Positions 47,121 through 55,746 of a DNA stretch of 64,000 bases are shown here, piece after piece. The stretch's first letter is position 1; every line of letters begins with the position of its first letter. The translations under genes were made by a program, and so were the position numbers. Source of the DNA: Actinomadura macrotermitis (GTDB lineage Bacteria > Actinomycetota > Actinomycetes > Streptosporangiales > Streptosporangiaceae); NCBI RefSeq assembly GCF_009604375.1, contig NZ_WEGH01000004.1:744001-808000 (forward strand), written 5' to 3'. A model generated the notes under the pieces. The model was not told the origin of the DNA. It saw only the letters and a list, made by a program, of their open reading frames with translations, and did no database searches.

Positions 47121-47143
47121 AAGCGGACGCCATCCGTCCGCTT
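47121..47143. promoter_or_regulatory. TetR operator copy 3
   Basis: Perfect arms AAGCGGACG and CGTCCGCTT with 5 bases between, 16 bases before the MFS ATG and just after a possible -10 (TACGGT, 47111-47116). Confidence 0.85.
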
Positions 47144-47159
47144 GAGCGAAAGGGCATCC

Positions 47160-48599
47160 ATGGCCTCTCCCGCCTTCAAGATCACCGCCCTGGCCACCGG
47201 CTTCGTCATGGCGGCGGTGGACACGACCGTCATGCAGGTCGCGGGACCGACGATCCAGCACGACCTGCACACCGGCCTCACCCCGCTCACCTGGGCGGTC
47301 GACGGCTACGTGCTGGCCTTCGCCGCCCTGCTGATGCTCGCCGGCGGCCTGTCGGCCCGGTTCGGCGCCCGCCGCGTCTACCTGGGCGGCATGGCGGTGT
47401 TCTTCACCGCGTCCCTGCTGGCCGCCCTCGCCCCCGGCATCGGGTTCCTCGTCGGGGCGCGCCTGCTCCAGGGCGCCGGCGCGGCCCTGTTCATGCCGAG
47501 CTCGCTCGGCCTGCTGATCGAGGCGTTCCCCGACCCCCGCGAGCGCACCCGCGTCCTCGGCCTGTGGTCGGCGATCGTGTCGTCCTCGGTGGCCTTCGGG
47601 CCGACCCTCGGCGGCGTGCTGGTCTCGGCGTTCGGCTGGCCGAGCATCTTCCTGGTCAACCTGCCGATCGGCCTGGCGGGCATGGCGCTGACCCGCCGCT
47701 GCATCGCCCCGTCCGCCGGCCGGCCGGCGCCGCTGGCGGTCCCGGGCCACCTGCTGGTCGTCCTCGGCCTGGCCGCGCTCAGCCTCACCCTGATCGAGGG
47801 CCCGCACCGCGGCTGGACGTCCCCGCCGGTCGCGCTGGCGGCCGCCGTCACCGCGGCCTCCGCGCTGCTGCTCCTCGCCCGCGAACGCCGCGCCACCACC
47901 ACGGTGATGCCCTGGGCCCTGTTCGGCCGCCCCCGCTTCACCGGCGCCAACCTGGTGGGCTTCCTGTTCAACGCCGCCTTCTTCGGGATCCTCTTCCTGC
48001 TGGCCCTCCACTTCCAGCACTCCCGCGGCGCGTCCCCGCTCCGCGCGGGCCTGGAGCTCCTGCCGCTGACGCTCGTGCTGCCGCTGAGCAACCTCCTCTA
48101 CGCCCGCGTCTCGACGCGCTTCGCCAACGGCCCCCTCATCACCATCGCGCTCCTGCTGGCCTCCGCCGCCTCCTTCACCCTGCTCGTGGTGACCCCCTAC
48201 TGGGCGATCGCCCTCGCCCTGGCCGTCACCGGCGTCGCGGGCGGCATCATCTCCCCCGCCATGACGGCCACCCTGGTGGACGCCGCCGGCCCCGAACACG
48301 GCCACACCGCGGGCTCGGTCCTGAACACCAACCGCCAGATCGGCTCCCTGATCGGCATCGCGGCCATCGGCGCCCTCCTCGCGGCGTCCCCCGACTGGCC
48401 GACCGGCGCGGCCCTGTCCTTCGCCCTGATCGGCGCCGCCTACGCCGCCGCCGCCCTGACCGCCTGGCGCCTGATCCTCCGCCCCGAACGCCGTCCGGCC
48501 CCCGCCGCGCGCCTGGCCGCTCCCGCACCTGCCACGCCCACCCCCAGCGGAAGCAGCGCAAGCCCGGTGACGTGCCCACCCAGCTCAGCGGCCTCATGA
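47160..48599 (+). CDS. MFS drug exporter, DHA2 (EmrB/QacA) type
   Basis: 479 residues with about 14 hydrophobic helices. DHA2 motifs: D in VMAAVDTTVMQVAGPTIQ, LTWAVDGYVLAFAALLMLAG, GARRVYLGG, LLQGAGAALFMPSSLGLL and the motif-C-like AIVSSSVAFGPTLGGVL. It would export drugs by proton antiport. The C-terminal 40 residues are a Pro/Ser/Ala-rich tail. Controlled by the divergent TetR with three operators. Confidence 0.92.
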   Translation: MASPAFKITALATGFVMAAVDTTVMQVAGPTIQHDLHTGLTPLTWAVDGYVLAFAALLMLAGGLSARFGARRVYLGGMAVFFTASLLAALAPGIGFLVGARLLQGAGAALFMPSSLGLLIEAFPDPRERTRVLGLWSAIVSSSVAFGPTLGGVLVSAFGWPSIFLVNLPIGLAGMALTRRCIAPSAGRPAPLAVPGHLLVVLGLAALSLTLIEGPHRGWTSPPVALAAAVTAASALLLLARERRATTTVMPWALFGRPRFTGANLVGFLFNAAFFGILFLLALHFQHSRGASPLRAGLELLPLTLVLPLSNLLYARVSTRFANGPLITIALLLASAASFTLLVVTPYWAIALALAVTGVAGGIISPAMTATLVDAAGPEHGHTAGSVLNTNRQIGSLIGIAAIGALLAASPDWPTGAALSFALIGAAYAAAALTAWRLILRPERRPAPAARLAAPAPATPTPSGSSASPVTCPPSSAAS

Positions 48600-48690
48600 G
48601 AACACCCACCGAACCACCCGACCGGCCGATGCGCCGGCCGGCCTGACCACCCGACTGCCCGCCCGCCCAGTTGCAGGCCGAGGTGTCCCG

Positions 48691-48713
48691 GTGCCGGGCC
48701 ACCACCCCGGCAC
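48691..48713. terminator. Hairpin between convergent genes
   Basis: Perfect 8-bp arms GTGCCGGG and CCCGGCAC around a 7-base loop, between the stops of the MFS gene and the serine hydrolase gene; could serve both. Confidence 0.5.
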
Positions 48714-48796
48714 GCCGGGCGCATCAAGCACGTCGGGCAGACGGGGACGTGCAAGCGAGCGGTCCTCTCCGGGTGCCGGTCGGTGGTGGGGGCGTG

Positions 48797-50050
48797 TCAG
48801 CGCCGGCCGATGACGGCCTGGGACTCCTGCTCGACGATCTCCCACAGCGGCACGCCGTCGGAGTTGACGAGGATGACGCCGACCCAGCCGGTGTCGGGGT
48901 AGATGGTCCAGCTGGCGCCGACACCGGGATTGGCGCCGGCCCGGTTCCACACCCACTGGCCGCTGACGAGGCTGACCGGTATCTGGTACGCCCCGAACCC
49001 CGCGTCGGCGGGGGCCGTCCGGCGGGCCAGGGCGCCGCCGCCCTGAGGGAGGAGGGGAAGCTTGGGTCCGGTGAGCAGTTCGGCGTAGTGCCGGTCCAGC
49101 AGCGTGCCGTCGCCCAGCGCGCGGGCGAAGCGGACCAGGTCCGGCGCCGTGACGAAGCCGCCGTCCCCGGGGGCGTCGATGAAGGCGCGGCCTGGATTCT
49201 TGCCCGCTTCGTACTGGTGCGGACTGCCCTTGTCCAGGTTGCGGACCGCGTCCACCACGCTGCCGTCGGCCAGCTCCATGTACGGGTGCGCGATGTGCCG
49301 GTCCGTCAGCCACTGCGGCCTGGTGTAGAAGCCCGAACCGGTCATGCCGCAGCGCTTGAAGATGTTCTCCTGGACGTAGTCCCAGTAGCTCTGGCCGGAC
49401 ACGGCTTCGATGATCTGCGCGGGGATGGCGACATCGGCGCCGGAATGGTCGCTGGGTGTGCCGGGAGGGGCCTCCGGCGTCGCCTGCCGGGCCCACCGCT
49501 CGTAGAACTCGTGCACCTCCTCCCGGCTCTGGAAGACGCGCTGCACGTCCTCGTCCGGGGTCTTCAGCCCGGACGTGCCGGTGAGCATGTGGTGGACGGT
49601 CACCTTCTCGGCGATGTCCTTGGCGTAGTCCTTCAGGTGGGTGCCCACCGTGTCCGACAACCGCAGTTTGCCCTGCTGAGCCAGCTGCAGGATGGCCACC
49701 GCGTGGAACGGCTTGCCCGCCGAGCTGAGACTGAACGCGATGTCCTCGCCGTTGGGAACGCCCTTCTCCTTGTCGGCCATGCCGTAGCTGCGCGACAGCA
49801 CCGTCCGCCCCCGGTGCGACAGCAGCACCACGCCGGAGAATCTGCCCTCGGCGGCCAGCTTCGCCACGTACCGGTCGTAGGCCCCGCCAGGCCGCGTGTC
49901 GGGCGGGACCACGTCAGGGCCGGCCGGTTCGGCGTGACCGGGCCGGGCGCCCACCAGCGGCGTGGCGGCCGCCGCCACTCCGGCGGCCGTCAGCCCGCCC
50001 CACCCGAGCAGCCGCCGCCGATCGATGCCGCGTGCGGAATCCAAATCCAT
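48797..50050 (-). CDS. Secreted serine hydrolase, beta-lactamase family (class C-like fold)
   Basis: 417 residues. A Tat-type signal (RRRLLGWGGLTAAGVAAAATP) puts it outside the cell. The catalytic SxxK is in FSLSSAGKPFHAV, and HHMLTGTSGL and FIDAPGDGGFVTAPDLVRFA are family features. The Tyr-Ser-Asn motif expected after PGTP is replaced by HSG (PSDHSGADVAI) and the third motif is AGANPG, so the general base is missing or moved. It may have changed or lost activity. AGGG lies 8 bases before the ATG. Confidence 0.87.
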   Translation of the reverse strand: MDLDSARGIDRRRLLGWGGLTAAGVAAAATPLVGARPGHAEPAGPDVVPPDTRPGGAYDRYVAKLAAEGRFSGVVLLSHRGRTVLSRSYGMADKEKGVPNGEDIAFSLSSAGKPFHAVAILQLAQQGKLRLSDTVGTHLKDYAKDIAEKVTVHHMLTGTSGLKTPDEDVQRVFQSREEVHEFYERWARQATPEAPPGTPSDHSGADVAIPAQIIEAVSGQSYWDYVQENIFKRCGMTGSGFYTRPQWLTDRHIAHPYMELADGSVVDAVRNLDKGSPHQYEAGKNPGRAFIDAPGDGGFVTAPDLVRFARALGDGTLLDRHYAELLTGPKLPLLPQGGGALARRTAPADAGFGAYQIPVSLVSGQWVWNRAGANPGVGASWTIYPDTGWVGVILVNSDGVPLWEIVEQESQAVIGRR

Positions 50051-50239
50051 GATCACAGCCCTTTCCCGAGCGAGGGGACCGGCCGTCGATGCGCTGCGGT
50101 CCATGGCCCCACTGAAGACGAAGGGCCGTTGCCGCGGCGTATGCGTTTTCCGATACGCCCGCGATACGCCCCGATCCCCAACATGACCTTGAACCGCCGC
50201 AGAAATCTCCGCTGAGGCCTTGCCTACCGATCCGGCTTC

Positions 50240-50508
50240 ACGCCACGTGCGGCGCCATCGGCCGGGTGGTGTAGCCGACGACGACGTCCAGGCCATCCCC
50301 CGAGCCGCCCGACAGCCACACACCCCCGCATGAGCACAAGCCGCCACCGAATCTCCCATGACCAGGCCAGCCCAACAGGACGTGGGGTGCCGGCCAATAG
50401 ACGGCGTAACCGACAACGGCGACCGGGCCATCACCCAGGCTGCCCGACAGCTGCACACCCCCGCATGAGCACAAGCCGCCGCTGAATCTGTCGTGGCCAG
50501 GCCAGGCC
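50240..50508 (-). pseudogene. Two decayed tandem copies of the tetR 3' end
   Basis: The last about 25 codons of the TetR gene at 50509 (WLSGTLGDDLDAVV... LAPHVA) recur twice downstream: QLSGSLGDGPVAVV... PAPHVL and WLSGGSGDGLDVVV... MAPHVA. The three copies are about 135-137 bases apart. Between them runs a shared piece reading LGWPGHGRFGGGLCSCGG. This is tandem partial duplication followed by decay, not a working gene. Confidence 0.7.
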
Positions 50509-51129
50509 CTACGCCACGTGCGGTGCCAGCTGCCGGGCGGCGTGGTCGACGACGGCGTCCAGGTCGTCGCCCAGGGTGCCCGACAGCCACTGCTGGGCCA
50601 GTTCCACCATCGCGCCGGTGAACATCGCGGCGCTCACCCGGGCCAGGCGGGGGTCGACGGCGGGGCGGGTGCGCGTCTCCTCGTGCAGGACCTCGTCCAT
50701 CAGCGCGGTCTGGGCGGCCTGGCGGCGGGCGGCCAGCACGGGGTTGGCGCGGGCCTCGGTGAACAGCACCCGGCCCCGGCGCGGGTCGGCCGAGCTGAAG
50801 TCCAGCACGGTGCGGATGCCGGCCCGGACCCGTACCGCCCGGTCGTCGCCGGCCGCCGCCAGGGCCGCCAGGAGGCGGCCGGACAGCTCGGCGGCGACCG
50901 TGTCGTAGACCGCGCCGAGGAGCTGGCCGGTGTCGGCGAAGCTCTCGTAGAAGTAGCGGGCGTGCAGGCCGCAGGCCCGGCACACCGCGCGGACCGACAC
51001 CCCCGCCTCGCCCTGGGTGCCGAACAGCTCGAACGCCGCCTCCACCAGCCGGGCCCGGCGCTCCTCGCGCCGGGCGGCCAGCGGCATGCCGGCCCACCGG
51101 GTCGCCGCGGTCCTTGCGTCGCTCGCCAC
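50509..51129 (-). CDS. TetR family repressor of the MpaB-type oxygenase gene
   Basis: 206 residues. Helix-turn-helix VRAVCRACGLHARYFYESFADTGQLLGAV and C-terminal ligand domain with FTEARANPVLAARR. Its start is 91 bases from the divergent oxygenase start, with two 22-bp inverted repeats in the gap. Its 3' end is copied twice downstream. Confidence 0.9.
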   Translation of the reverse strand: MASDARTAATRWAGMPLAARREERRARLVEAAFELFGTQGEAGVSVRAVCRACGLHARYFYESFADTGQLLGAVYDTVAAELSGRLLAALAAAGDDRAVRVRAGIRTVLDFSSADPRRGRVLFTEARANPVLAARRQAAQTALMDEVLHEETRTRPAVDPRLARVSAAMFTGAMVELAQQWLSGTLGDDLDAVVDHAARQLAPHVA

Positions 51130-51153
51130 CGGCCCACCCTATCCCGGCCTCAT

Positions 51154-51175
51154 TCTGGCTACACCCGTGGCCAGA
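51154..51175. promoter_or_regulatory. TetR operator copy 1 (oxygenase pair)
   Basis: Inverted repeat TCTGGCTACA-CC-CGTGGCCAGA, two mismatches between arms. Shares the half-site TCTGGCTACA with copy 2. Confidence 0.8.
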
Positions 51176-51180
51176 AATGC

Positions 51181-51212
51181 CCTACTCTGGACACACCTGT
51201 AGCCAGAGTAGG
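51181..51212. promoter_or_regulatory. TetR operator copy 2 (oxygenase pair)
   Basis: Core TCTGGACACA-CC-TGTAGCCAGA extended by perfect outer arms CCTACTCTGG and CCAGAGTAGG. Centre is 32 bases from copy 1 (three helix turns) and the site ends 8 bases before the oxygenase ATG. Confidence 0.8.
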
Positions 51213-51220
51213 GAGTCGGC

Positions 51221-52240
51221 ATGGTCCCCCTGCCCCACCGCGCACTCGTCCGGTCGATCGCCGGACGGTTCGACGGCCACTTCGACACCCAGGTCAGATC
51301 CCGCTTCTTCCGGGGGCTGGAGTTCGCCGGGCCCGAGGGCGACCCGGGCTGGTTCGGCCCCGGCAGCGCGGTGTGGCACGTGCACTCCCACACCCCGCTC
51401 CTGTCCTTCGGGCTGGCGTGCGCGGCCTACCTGGAAGGGCTGGACCCCAGCATCTACTGGATGGGCGTCCAGCACTCCCGGATCGTCACCAAGGACGGCG
51501 ACGGAAGACCCGTCGGCGGGATCGACCCGGAAGGGGCCGCCATCCGGTTCGGGCACTCCCTGTCGTTCTTCATCGGCACCGCCTACGGCTCCACCGCGAC
51601 CGCCGAACGCCTCGCCCGGACCGTGCGCGCCATGCACCACACCGTCAAGGGCACCCGTCCCGACGGCCTGGCCTATGACGCCGACGACCCCCAGTGGCTG
51701 CGCTGGAACTACGCCACCGTCGTATGGGGGCTGGCCACCGCCCACGAGCGCTACCACCCCCGCCCGCTACGCGGGAAGGACCTGGACCGCTACTACGGCG
51801 AGTTCGTGCGCGTCGGCCACGCCCTCGGCGGGACCGACCTGCCCACCACCAAGGCCGAGACCCTCGAATGCCTGAGGGCGCACCTGCCCTGCCTGGCGCT
51901 CACCCACGGCCAGGCGGCCCGCACCGGCCCCAACCTCCGCGACGTCCCCACCACCCTGCTCACCGGCCCGTTCATGGACTGGGCCGTCCGCGACACCCTG
52001 CCGGGCTGGGCCGCCACCATGGTCATGCACCGCCCGCCCAACCCCGTCGAGCTGCGGGCCCGCCGCACCGCCCTCCGGCTGCTCCTCAACGGCGTCTACG
52101 CCGCCACCGGCCCGATCGAGGAGTTCCGGCAGGCCCAGGCCCGGGTCGCCGCGGGCACCACCGCCGTCCCCACCGACCCCGCTTACGTGCCGGGCACCGA
52201 CCCGGCCCGCACCCGTGAAGAGGCCGAAGCCCTGGCTTGA
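51221..52240 (+). CDS. MpaB/DUF2236 family oxygenase-like protein
   Basis: 339 residues. The family (latex clearing protein-like, ER-bound oxygenase MpaB) uses heme; candidate motifs are VWHVHSHTPLLSFG, LTAHERYHP-like (GLATAHERYHPRPL) and AMHHTVKGTRPDGLAYDADD, where family motifs hold His and acidic residues. No signal peptide. Controlled by the divergent TetR. Substrate unknown; relatives cleave C=C bonds. Confidence 0.83.
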   Translation: MVPLPHRALVRSIAGRFDGHFDTQVRSRFFRGLEFAGPEGDPGWFGPGSAVWHVHSHTPLLSFGLACAAYLEGLDPSIYWMGVQHSRIVTKDGDGRPVGGIDPEGAAIRFGHSLSFFIGTAYGSTATAERLARTVRAMHHTVKGTRPDGLAYDADDPQWLRWNYATVVWGLATAHERYHPRPLRGKDLDRYYGEFVRVGHALGGTDLPTTKAETLECLRAHLPCLALTHGQAARTGPNLRDVPTTLLTGPFMDWAVRDTLPGWAATMVMHRPPNPVELRARRTALRLLLNGVYAATGPIEEFRQAQARVAAGTTAVPTDPAYVPGTDPARTREEAEALA

Positions 52241-52359
52241 ACCACCCACGGGCGTGGGGACCGCCGGAGTCCAGTCCCCGGGCCTCCGCGCAGGAAGCGC
52301 TCGGCCGTGCGGATCCGGGGTGATCGCAGGCGCGGGAAGCGGCGGGGTCGCACCCGGCG

Positions 52360-53325
52360 TCAGCGGGTGCGGCCGCGGGGCTTCAGCGGGGTCGGCGGGA
52401 GGGCGGGCGCGCGGAGCGGGGCGCCGTCGTATCCGCGCACGGTGCCGAAGCGGTCGCCCGCCATCCAGTCGGCGCGGGCCTGCGCGATCTCCTCCCCCGA
52501 CCGGCCGACGAAGTTCCACCACATCACGAGCCTCTCCTCGAACGGCTCGCCGCCGAGCAGGATCAGGCCGCTGTCGCCGTGCGCCCGCAGCGCCAGCTCG
52601 CGGCGGCCGCAGCCGAGGTAGAGCATCGAGCCGGGCTCCAGCCGCACGCCGTCGACCTCGGTCAGGCCCGACATCGTCAGGACCGCGTACTCGAAGTCCG
52701 GCTCCACCGGCAGCCGGGCCTCGGCCCCGTCGGCGAGCGCCAGGTCGGCGCCGACGATCGGGGTGAACGCCGTGCCGGGCGAGCGGGCCCCGGCCAGCTC
52801 GCCGAGGATGACCGTGGCCTCGAACCCGGGCCGGGAAAGGCGGGGCAGGTCCGCATGGTGCTCGAAGGCGGGCGCGGTGCCGCGGTGCTCGTCCGGCAGC
52901 GCCACCCAGAGCTGGGCGCCGTGCAGGATCGGCGCGTGGTCCCGGGGCGACTCCTCCGAGTGGGAGATGGCCCGGCCCGCCGTCATCAGCCCGAGCTCCC
53001 TCGGCCGGACGGTCTGCAGGCTGCCCAGGCTGTCGCGGTGCAGCACCTCGCCGCCGTGCAGCCAGCTCACCGTCTGCAGCCCGATGTGCGGGTGCGGCGG
53101 CACCTGCATGCCGGGTTCGCCCGCGATGTCGTCGGGGCCGTAGTGGTCCACGAAGCACCAGGCGCCCACCATCCGCCGGCCGAGGCTCGGCAGCAGCCGC
53201 CGCACGACCGTGCTCTCGCCGAGCGGCATCCGCCGCGGCTTGAGCAGCTCGTGCACCGGGGCGGCCGTGACGTCCTCCCGGCCTCCGCACTCCACCGGGA
53301 CGGGCCGCACTTCAAGGTCGCTCAT
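52360..53325 (-). CDS. Pirin family protein
   Basis: 321 residues with the bicupin pirin core. Metal ligands are visible in HPHIGLQTVSWLHGGEVLHRDSLG (two His and Glu set) and TAGRAISHSEESP. Pirins bind iron; some are quercetinases or regulators. ATG lies 1 base after the stop of the membrane protein gene at 53327, so the two are co-transcribed. Confidence 0.9.
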   Translation of the reverse strand: MSDLEVRPVPVECGGREDVTAAPVHELLKPRRMPLGESTVVRRLLPSLGRRMVGAWCFVDHYGPDDIAGEPGMQVPPHPHIGLQTVSWLHGGEVLHRDSLGSLQTVRPRELGLMTAGRAISHSEESPRDHAPILHGAQLWVALPDEHRGTAPAFEHHADLPRLSRPGFEATVILGELAGARSPGTAFTPIVGADLALADGAEARLPVEPDFEYAVLTMSGLTEVDGVRLEPGSMLYLGCGRRELALRAHGDSGLILLGGEPFEERLVMWWNFVGRSGEEIAQARADWMAGDRFGTVRGYDGAPLRAPALPPTPLKPRGRTR

Positions 53326-53326
53326 C

Positions 53327-53872
53327 TCATGTTCTCCGATCGTCCACCCCCGCCGCGCGTGCGCGGACGGTCTTGAGGAGGAGGCGCAGAAGCGCGACGC
53401 CCGCGCCGATGCCCAGCCCGTGCTCGACGACCGCCACGGCCAGGTGCTCGGGCGGCGCGTAGCCCCCGGGACGCAGCAACGCCAGCGGCAGCTTCCAGGC
53501 GCTCCACGCGAACAGCATCCCCGATGTCACGAACCCGATCGTCACCGGTATGCCCGTCGGCAGGGCGCGGCGAGACGTGAGCGCCCAGCCGGACCCGGCC
53601 GCCAGGAGCGCGCCGAACCCGAAGTCGCCCAGCAGCAGCGGCGGCGCGGGGATGCGCCGTCCCAACGGCTGCGCGAGCACGAGCGCGACGCCCAGCGTCG
53701 CCATCACGGCCGTGACGCCGTTCAGGACCGCCCACTCGGCCCTCCTCATCCCCGGCGCGGCGTGCCCGAGCAGCACCAGGGCCACCCAGCCGATCTTGAC
53801 CGACAGGTAGCAGGACATCGCCAGGGCCGCCCCGTACCCCGCGAACCGCCGCGCGGCCGATGAACCGTTCAT
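53327..53872 (-). CDS. Integral membrane protein
   Basis: 181 residues with about four transmembrane helices (around 12-35, 48-66, 77-95, 108-132) and a charged C-terminus. Family not recognised. First gene of the pair with pirin and divergent from the membrane protein gene at 53982. Confidence 0.78.
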   Translation of the reverse strand: MNGSSAARRFAGYGAALAMSCYLSVKIGWVALVLLGHAAPGMRRAEWAVLNGVTAVMATLGVALVLAQPLGRRIPAPPLLLGDFGFGALLAAGSGWALTSRRALPTGIPVTIGFVTSGMLFAWSAWKLPLALLRPGGYAPPEHLAVAVVEHGLGIGAGVALLRLLLKTVRARAAGVDDRRT

Positions 53873-53981
53873 GATCGGAAGCCTCGGTCCCCCGCCGCTC
53901 CGGCGCTTCCCCCGGGCGGGGGAGGCGTCTCCCCTCCGCTGGTGAGGCCCGGCGCGCGCGTTTTCCGGACACTCGCCAGGT

Positions 53982-54935
53982 ATGACGCTCACCGCCATTC
54001 CGCACCGGCGCCTCGCGGGCATCGCCCTGCTCTGGGCCGTCCTCTATGGGGCGGTCCGGGGATACTGGCAATCCGGTCACATGCCGGACCGCATGTCGCC
54101 GGTCGGGTACGACCTCGTCGCCTTCACCGGCTGGGCCTCGGTCGGCCTGTGCGCGGCGGCCGCCCTGGTGTCGGCCGTCCTGCTGGCCGCGCCGGCCGGC
54201 GGTCCGGGCCGCCGGGTGCTGCCGTTCGCCGCGTGGGCGGTCGGCCTCGCCCTCGTCGCGTCCAGCGCCATGCTCCTGCTGGACGTCGTCGGCCTGCTCC
54301 TGCCCGGCGTCGGCGTGCGGTTCTACCCGCTGGGCGCGGCCAGCCGCGCGGCCTGCGCGGGCATGGGGGCCGCGGTCGGCCTGGCGGCGCTGTCGTTCCG
54401 GCGCCGGGCCCGGGGCGCCTGCCTCACCTGCGGGAAGACCGCGCCCGCGCCGATCGACCGGCGCACGCCCGCCTGGGCATGGTGGGCCGCCTACCTGGCC
54501 GTGGCGGGCTGCCTGGCGCGGCTCGCCGCGCAGCTCGCCTTCGACGGCGGCAGGCTCGTCGAGGCCGCCGCCGCGCCGCTGCTGTTCGAGGCCGGTTTCC
54601 TGCTCGCGGGCATCGTGCTCCCCCTCGCGCTGGTGCACTCCTGGGGACGCGTCTGGCCGCTGACGGGCGGGCGCCGCGTCCCGCGCCCACTGGTGCTGTG
54701 GCCCGCGGCCGGCGTCTCGGCCGGGCTGATCGTCTACTTCGGCCTGATGCAGCTCCAGATGATCTCCGAGCGGCTGCAGGGCCGGAACCCCTTCCCGCCC
54801 GACGGCGGTCTCGCCCTGCCCGAGACCTTCTTCTGGCTGGCCGTCCCCGGCTATCTCCTCTGGGGCGTCGGCCTGGCCATCGCCACGGTCGCCTTCGCCC
54901 GCCGCACCCGCAGGCCCTGCACCGCCTGCGGGTAG
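53982..54935 (+). CDS. Multi-spanning membrane protein with CxxC motifs
   Basis: 317 residues with about eight hydrophobic helices. Two cytosolic-side pairs, CLTCGK at about 148 and CTACG at the very C-terminus, could bind metal or form disulfides. The lead MTLTAIPHRRLAGIALLWAVLYG and a Tyr/Trp-rich loop follow. Family not recognised. Its stop is 4 bases from that of the convergent tetR. Confidence 0.8.
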   Translation: MTLTAIPHRRLAGIALLWAVLYGAVRGYWQSGHMPDRMSPVGYDLVAFTGWASVGLCAAAALVSAVLLAAPAGGPGRRVLPFAAWAVGLALVASSAMLLLDVVGLLLPGVGVRFYPLGAASRAACAGMGAAVGLAALSFRRRARGACLTCGKTAPAPIDRRTPAWAWWAAYLAVAGCLARLAAQLAFDGGRLVEAAAAPLLFEAGFLLAGIVLPLALVHSWGRVWPLTGGRRVPRPLVLWPAAGVSAGLIVYFGLMQLQMISERLQGRNPFPPDGGLALPETFFWLAVPGYLLWGVGLAIATVAFARRTRRPCTACG

Positions 54936-54939
54936 GCGC

Positions 54940-55650
54940 TCAATCCCCCAGCCGGGCCGCCAAGCCGTCGAGCACGCAGGCGAGGCCGAACTCGAAGCGC
55001 TCGGTGGCGTCGGGGTCCTCGGCGTCGACGACCCGGCGCGCGAAGTGCGGGTAGTCGCCGCTTTCGACGACCTTGCGGATGTAGGGGCCGACGCTCGCCC
55101 GCCACTCGTCCTCGGTCAGGCCGGTGCGCCGCTGCGCCTGCGCCTCGGCGAGCTCCCCCGCGACCGCGCCGAGGACGTACGCCGCCACCGTGTCGACGGC
55201 GCAGGAGGCGAGGGTGGCGTCCGGGGTGAGCGCGGCGGCGGCGCCGAGCGCCGCGTCGGCCTGGCGGAGCGAGTTCGGGCCGAGGGCCGGGCGCCCGGTG
55301 AGCTCAGGGCCGAGCCAGGGATGGCGGAGCAGGGCGGCCCGCAGCCGCCGCGCGACGTCCGCCAGGTCGTGCCGCCAGTCGCCGGTCGGGGGCGGCGGCG
55401 CGTCCTCGCCCCGCACCGCGTCGACCATCAGGTCCAGCAGCTCGTCCCGGCCGGCCACGTACCGGTAGAGCGAGGCGGTGCCGGAGCCGAGGTCGGCGGC
55501 GACCCGCCGCATCGACAGCGCGCCCGCGCCCTCGGCGTCGGCGATGGCGACGGCCCGCGCCACGATCTGCTCCACGCCCGGGGCGCGGCGGCGCGGCGTG
55601 CGCCGGTCCCTGGTCCACACCAGGCCCGGTTCCTGCGCCGGGTCGGCCAT
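54940..55650 (-). CDS. TetR family repressor (TetR_C class) of the monooxygenase gene
   Basis: 236 residues with AAGGGAGGA before the ATG. Helix-turn-helix LSMRRVAADLGSGTASLYRYVAGRDELLDLMVDAV and a TetR_C-type ligand domain (HPWLGPELTGRPALGPNSLRQADAAL). It lies 97 bases from the divergent FAD monooxygenase gene, whose enzymes often inactivate tetracycline-like or aromatic compounds; the pairing suggests detoxification control. Confidence 0.9.
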   Translation of the reverse strand: MADPAQEPGLVWTRDRRTPRRRAPGVEQIVARAVAIADAEGAGALSMRRVAADLGSGTASLYRYVAGRDELLDLMVDAVRGEDAPPPPTGDWRHDLADVARRLRAALLRHPWLGPELTGRPALGPNSLRQADAALGAAAALTPDATLASCAVDTVAAYVLGAVAGELAEAQAQRRTGLTEDEWRASVGPYIRKVVESGDYPHFARRVVDAEDPDATERFEFGLACVLDGLAARLGD

Positions 55651-55681
55651 CGCGGTCCTCCCTTGTCGGTCTCGGCATTGC

Positions 55682-55737
55682 GTACATCGTACCCATCTGG
55701 CTACGGTGTAGCCGCAATGAGAACGATGTAGCCACAA
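55682..55737. promoter_or_regulatory. Operator region between tetR and FAD monooxygenase
   Basis: Three related sites: GTAC-ATC-GTAC (55682-55692), GGCTAC-GGT-GTAGCC (55699-55713, perfect 6-bp arms) and a reverse-strand GGCTACATCGTTC (55721-55733). They fill the gap ending 9 bases before the ATG at 55747. Confidence 0.6.
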
Positions 55738-55746
55738 GGAGGAGCC

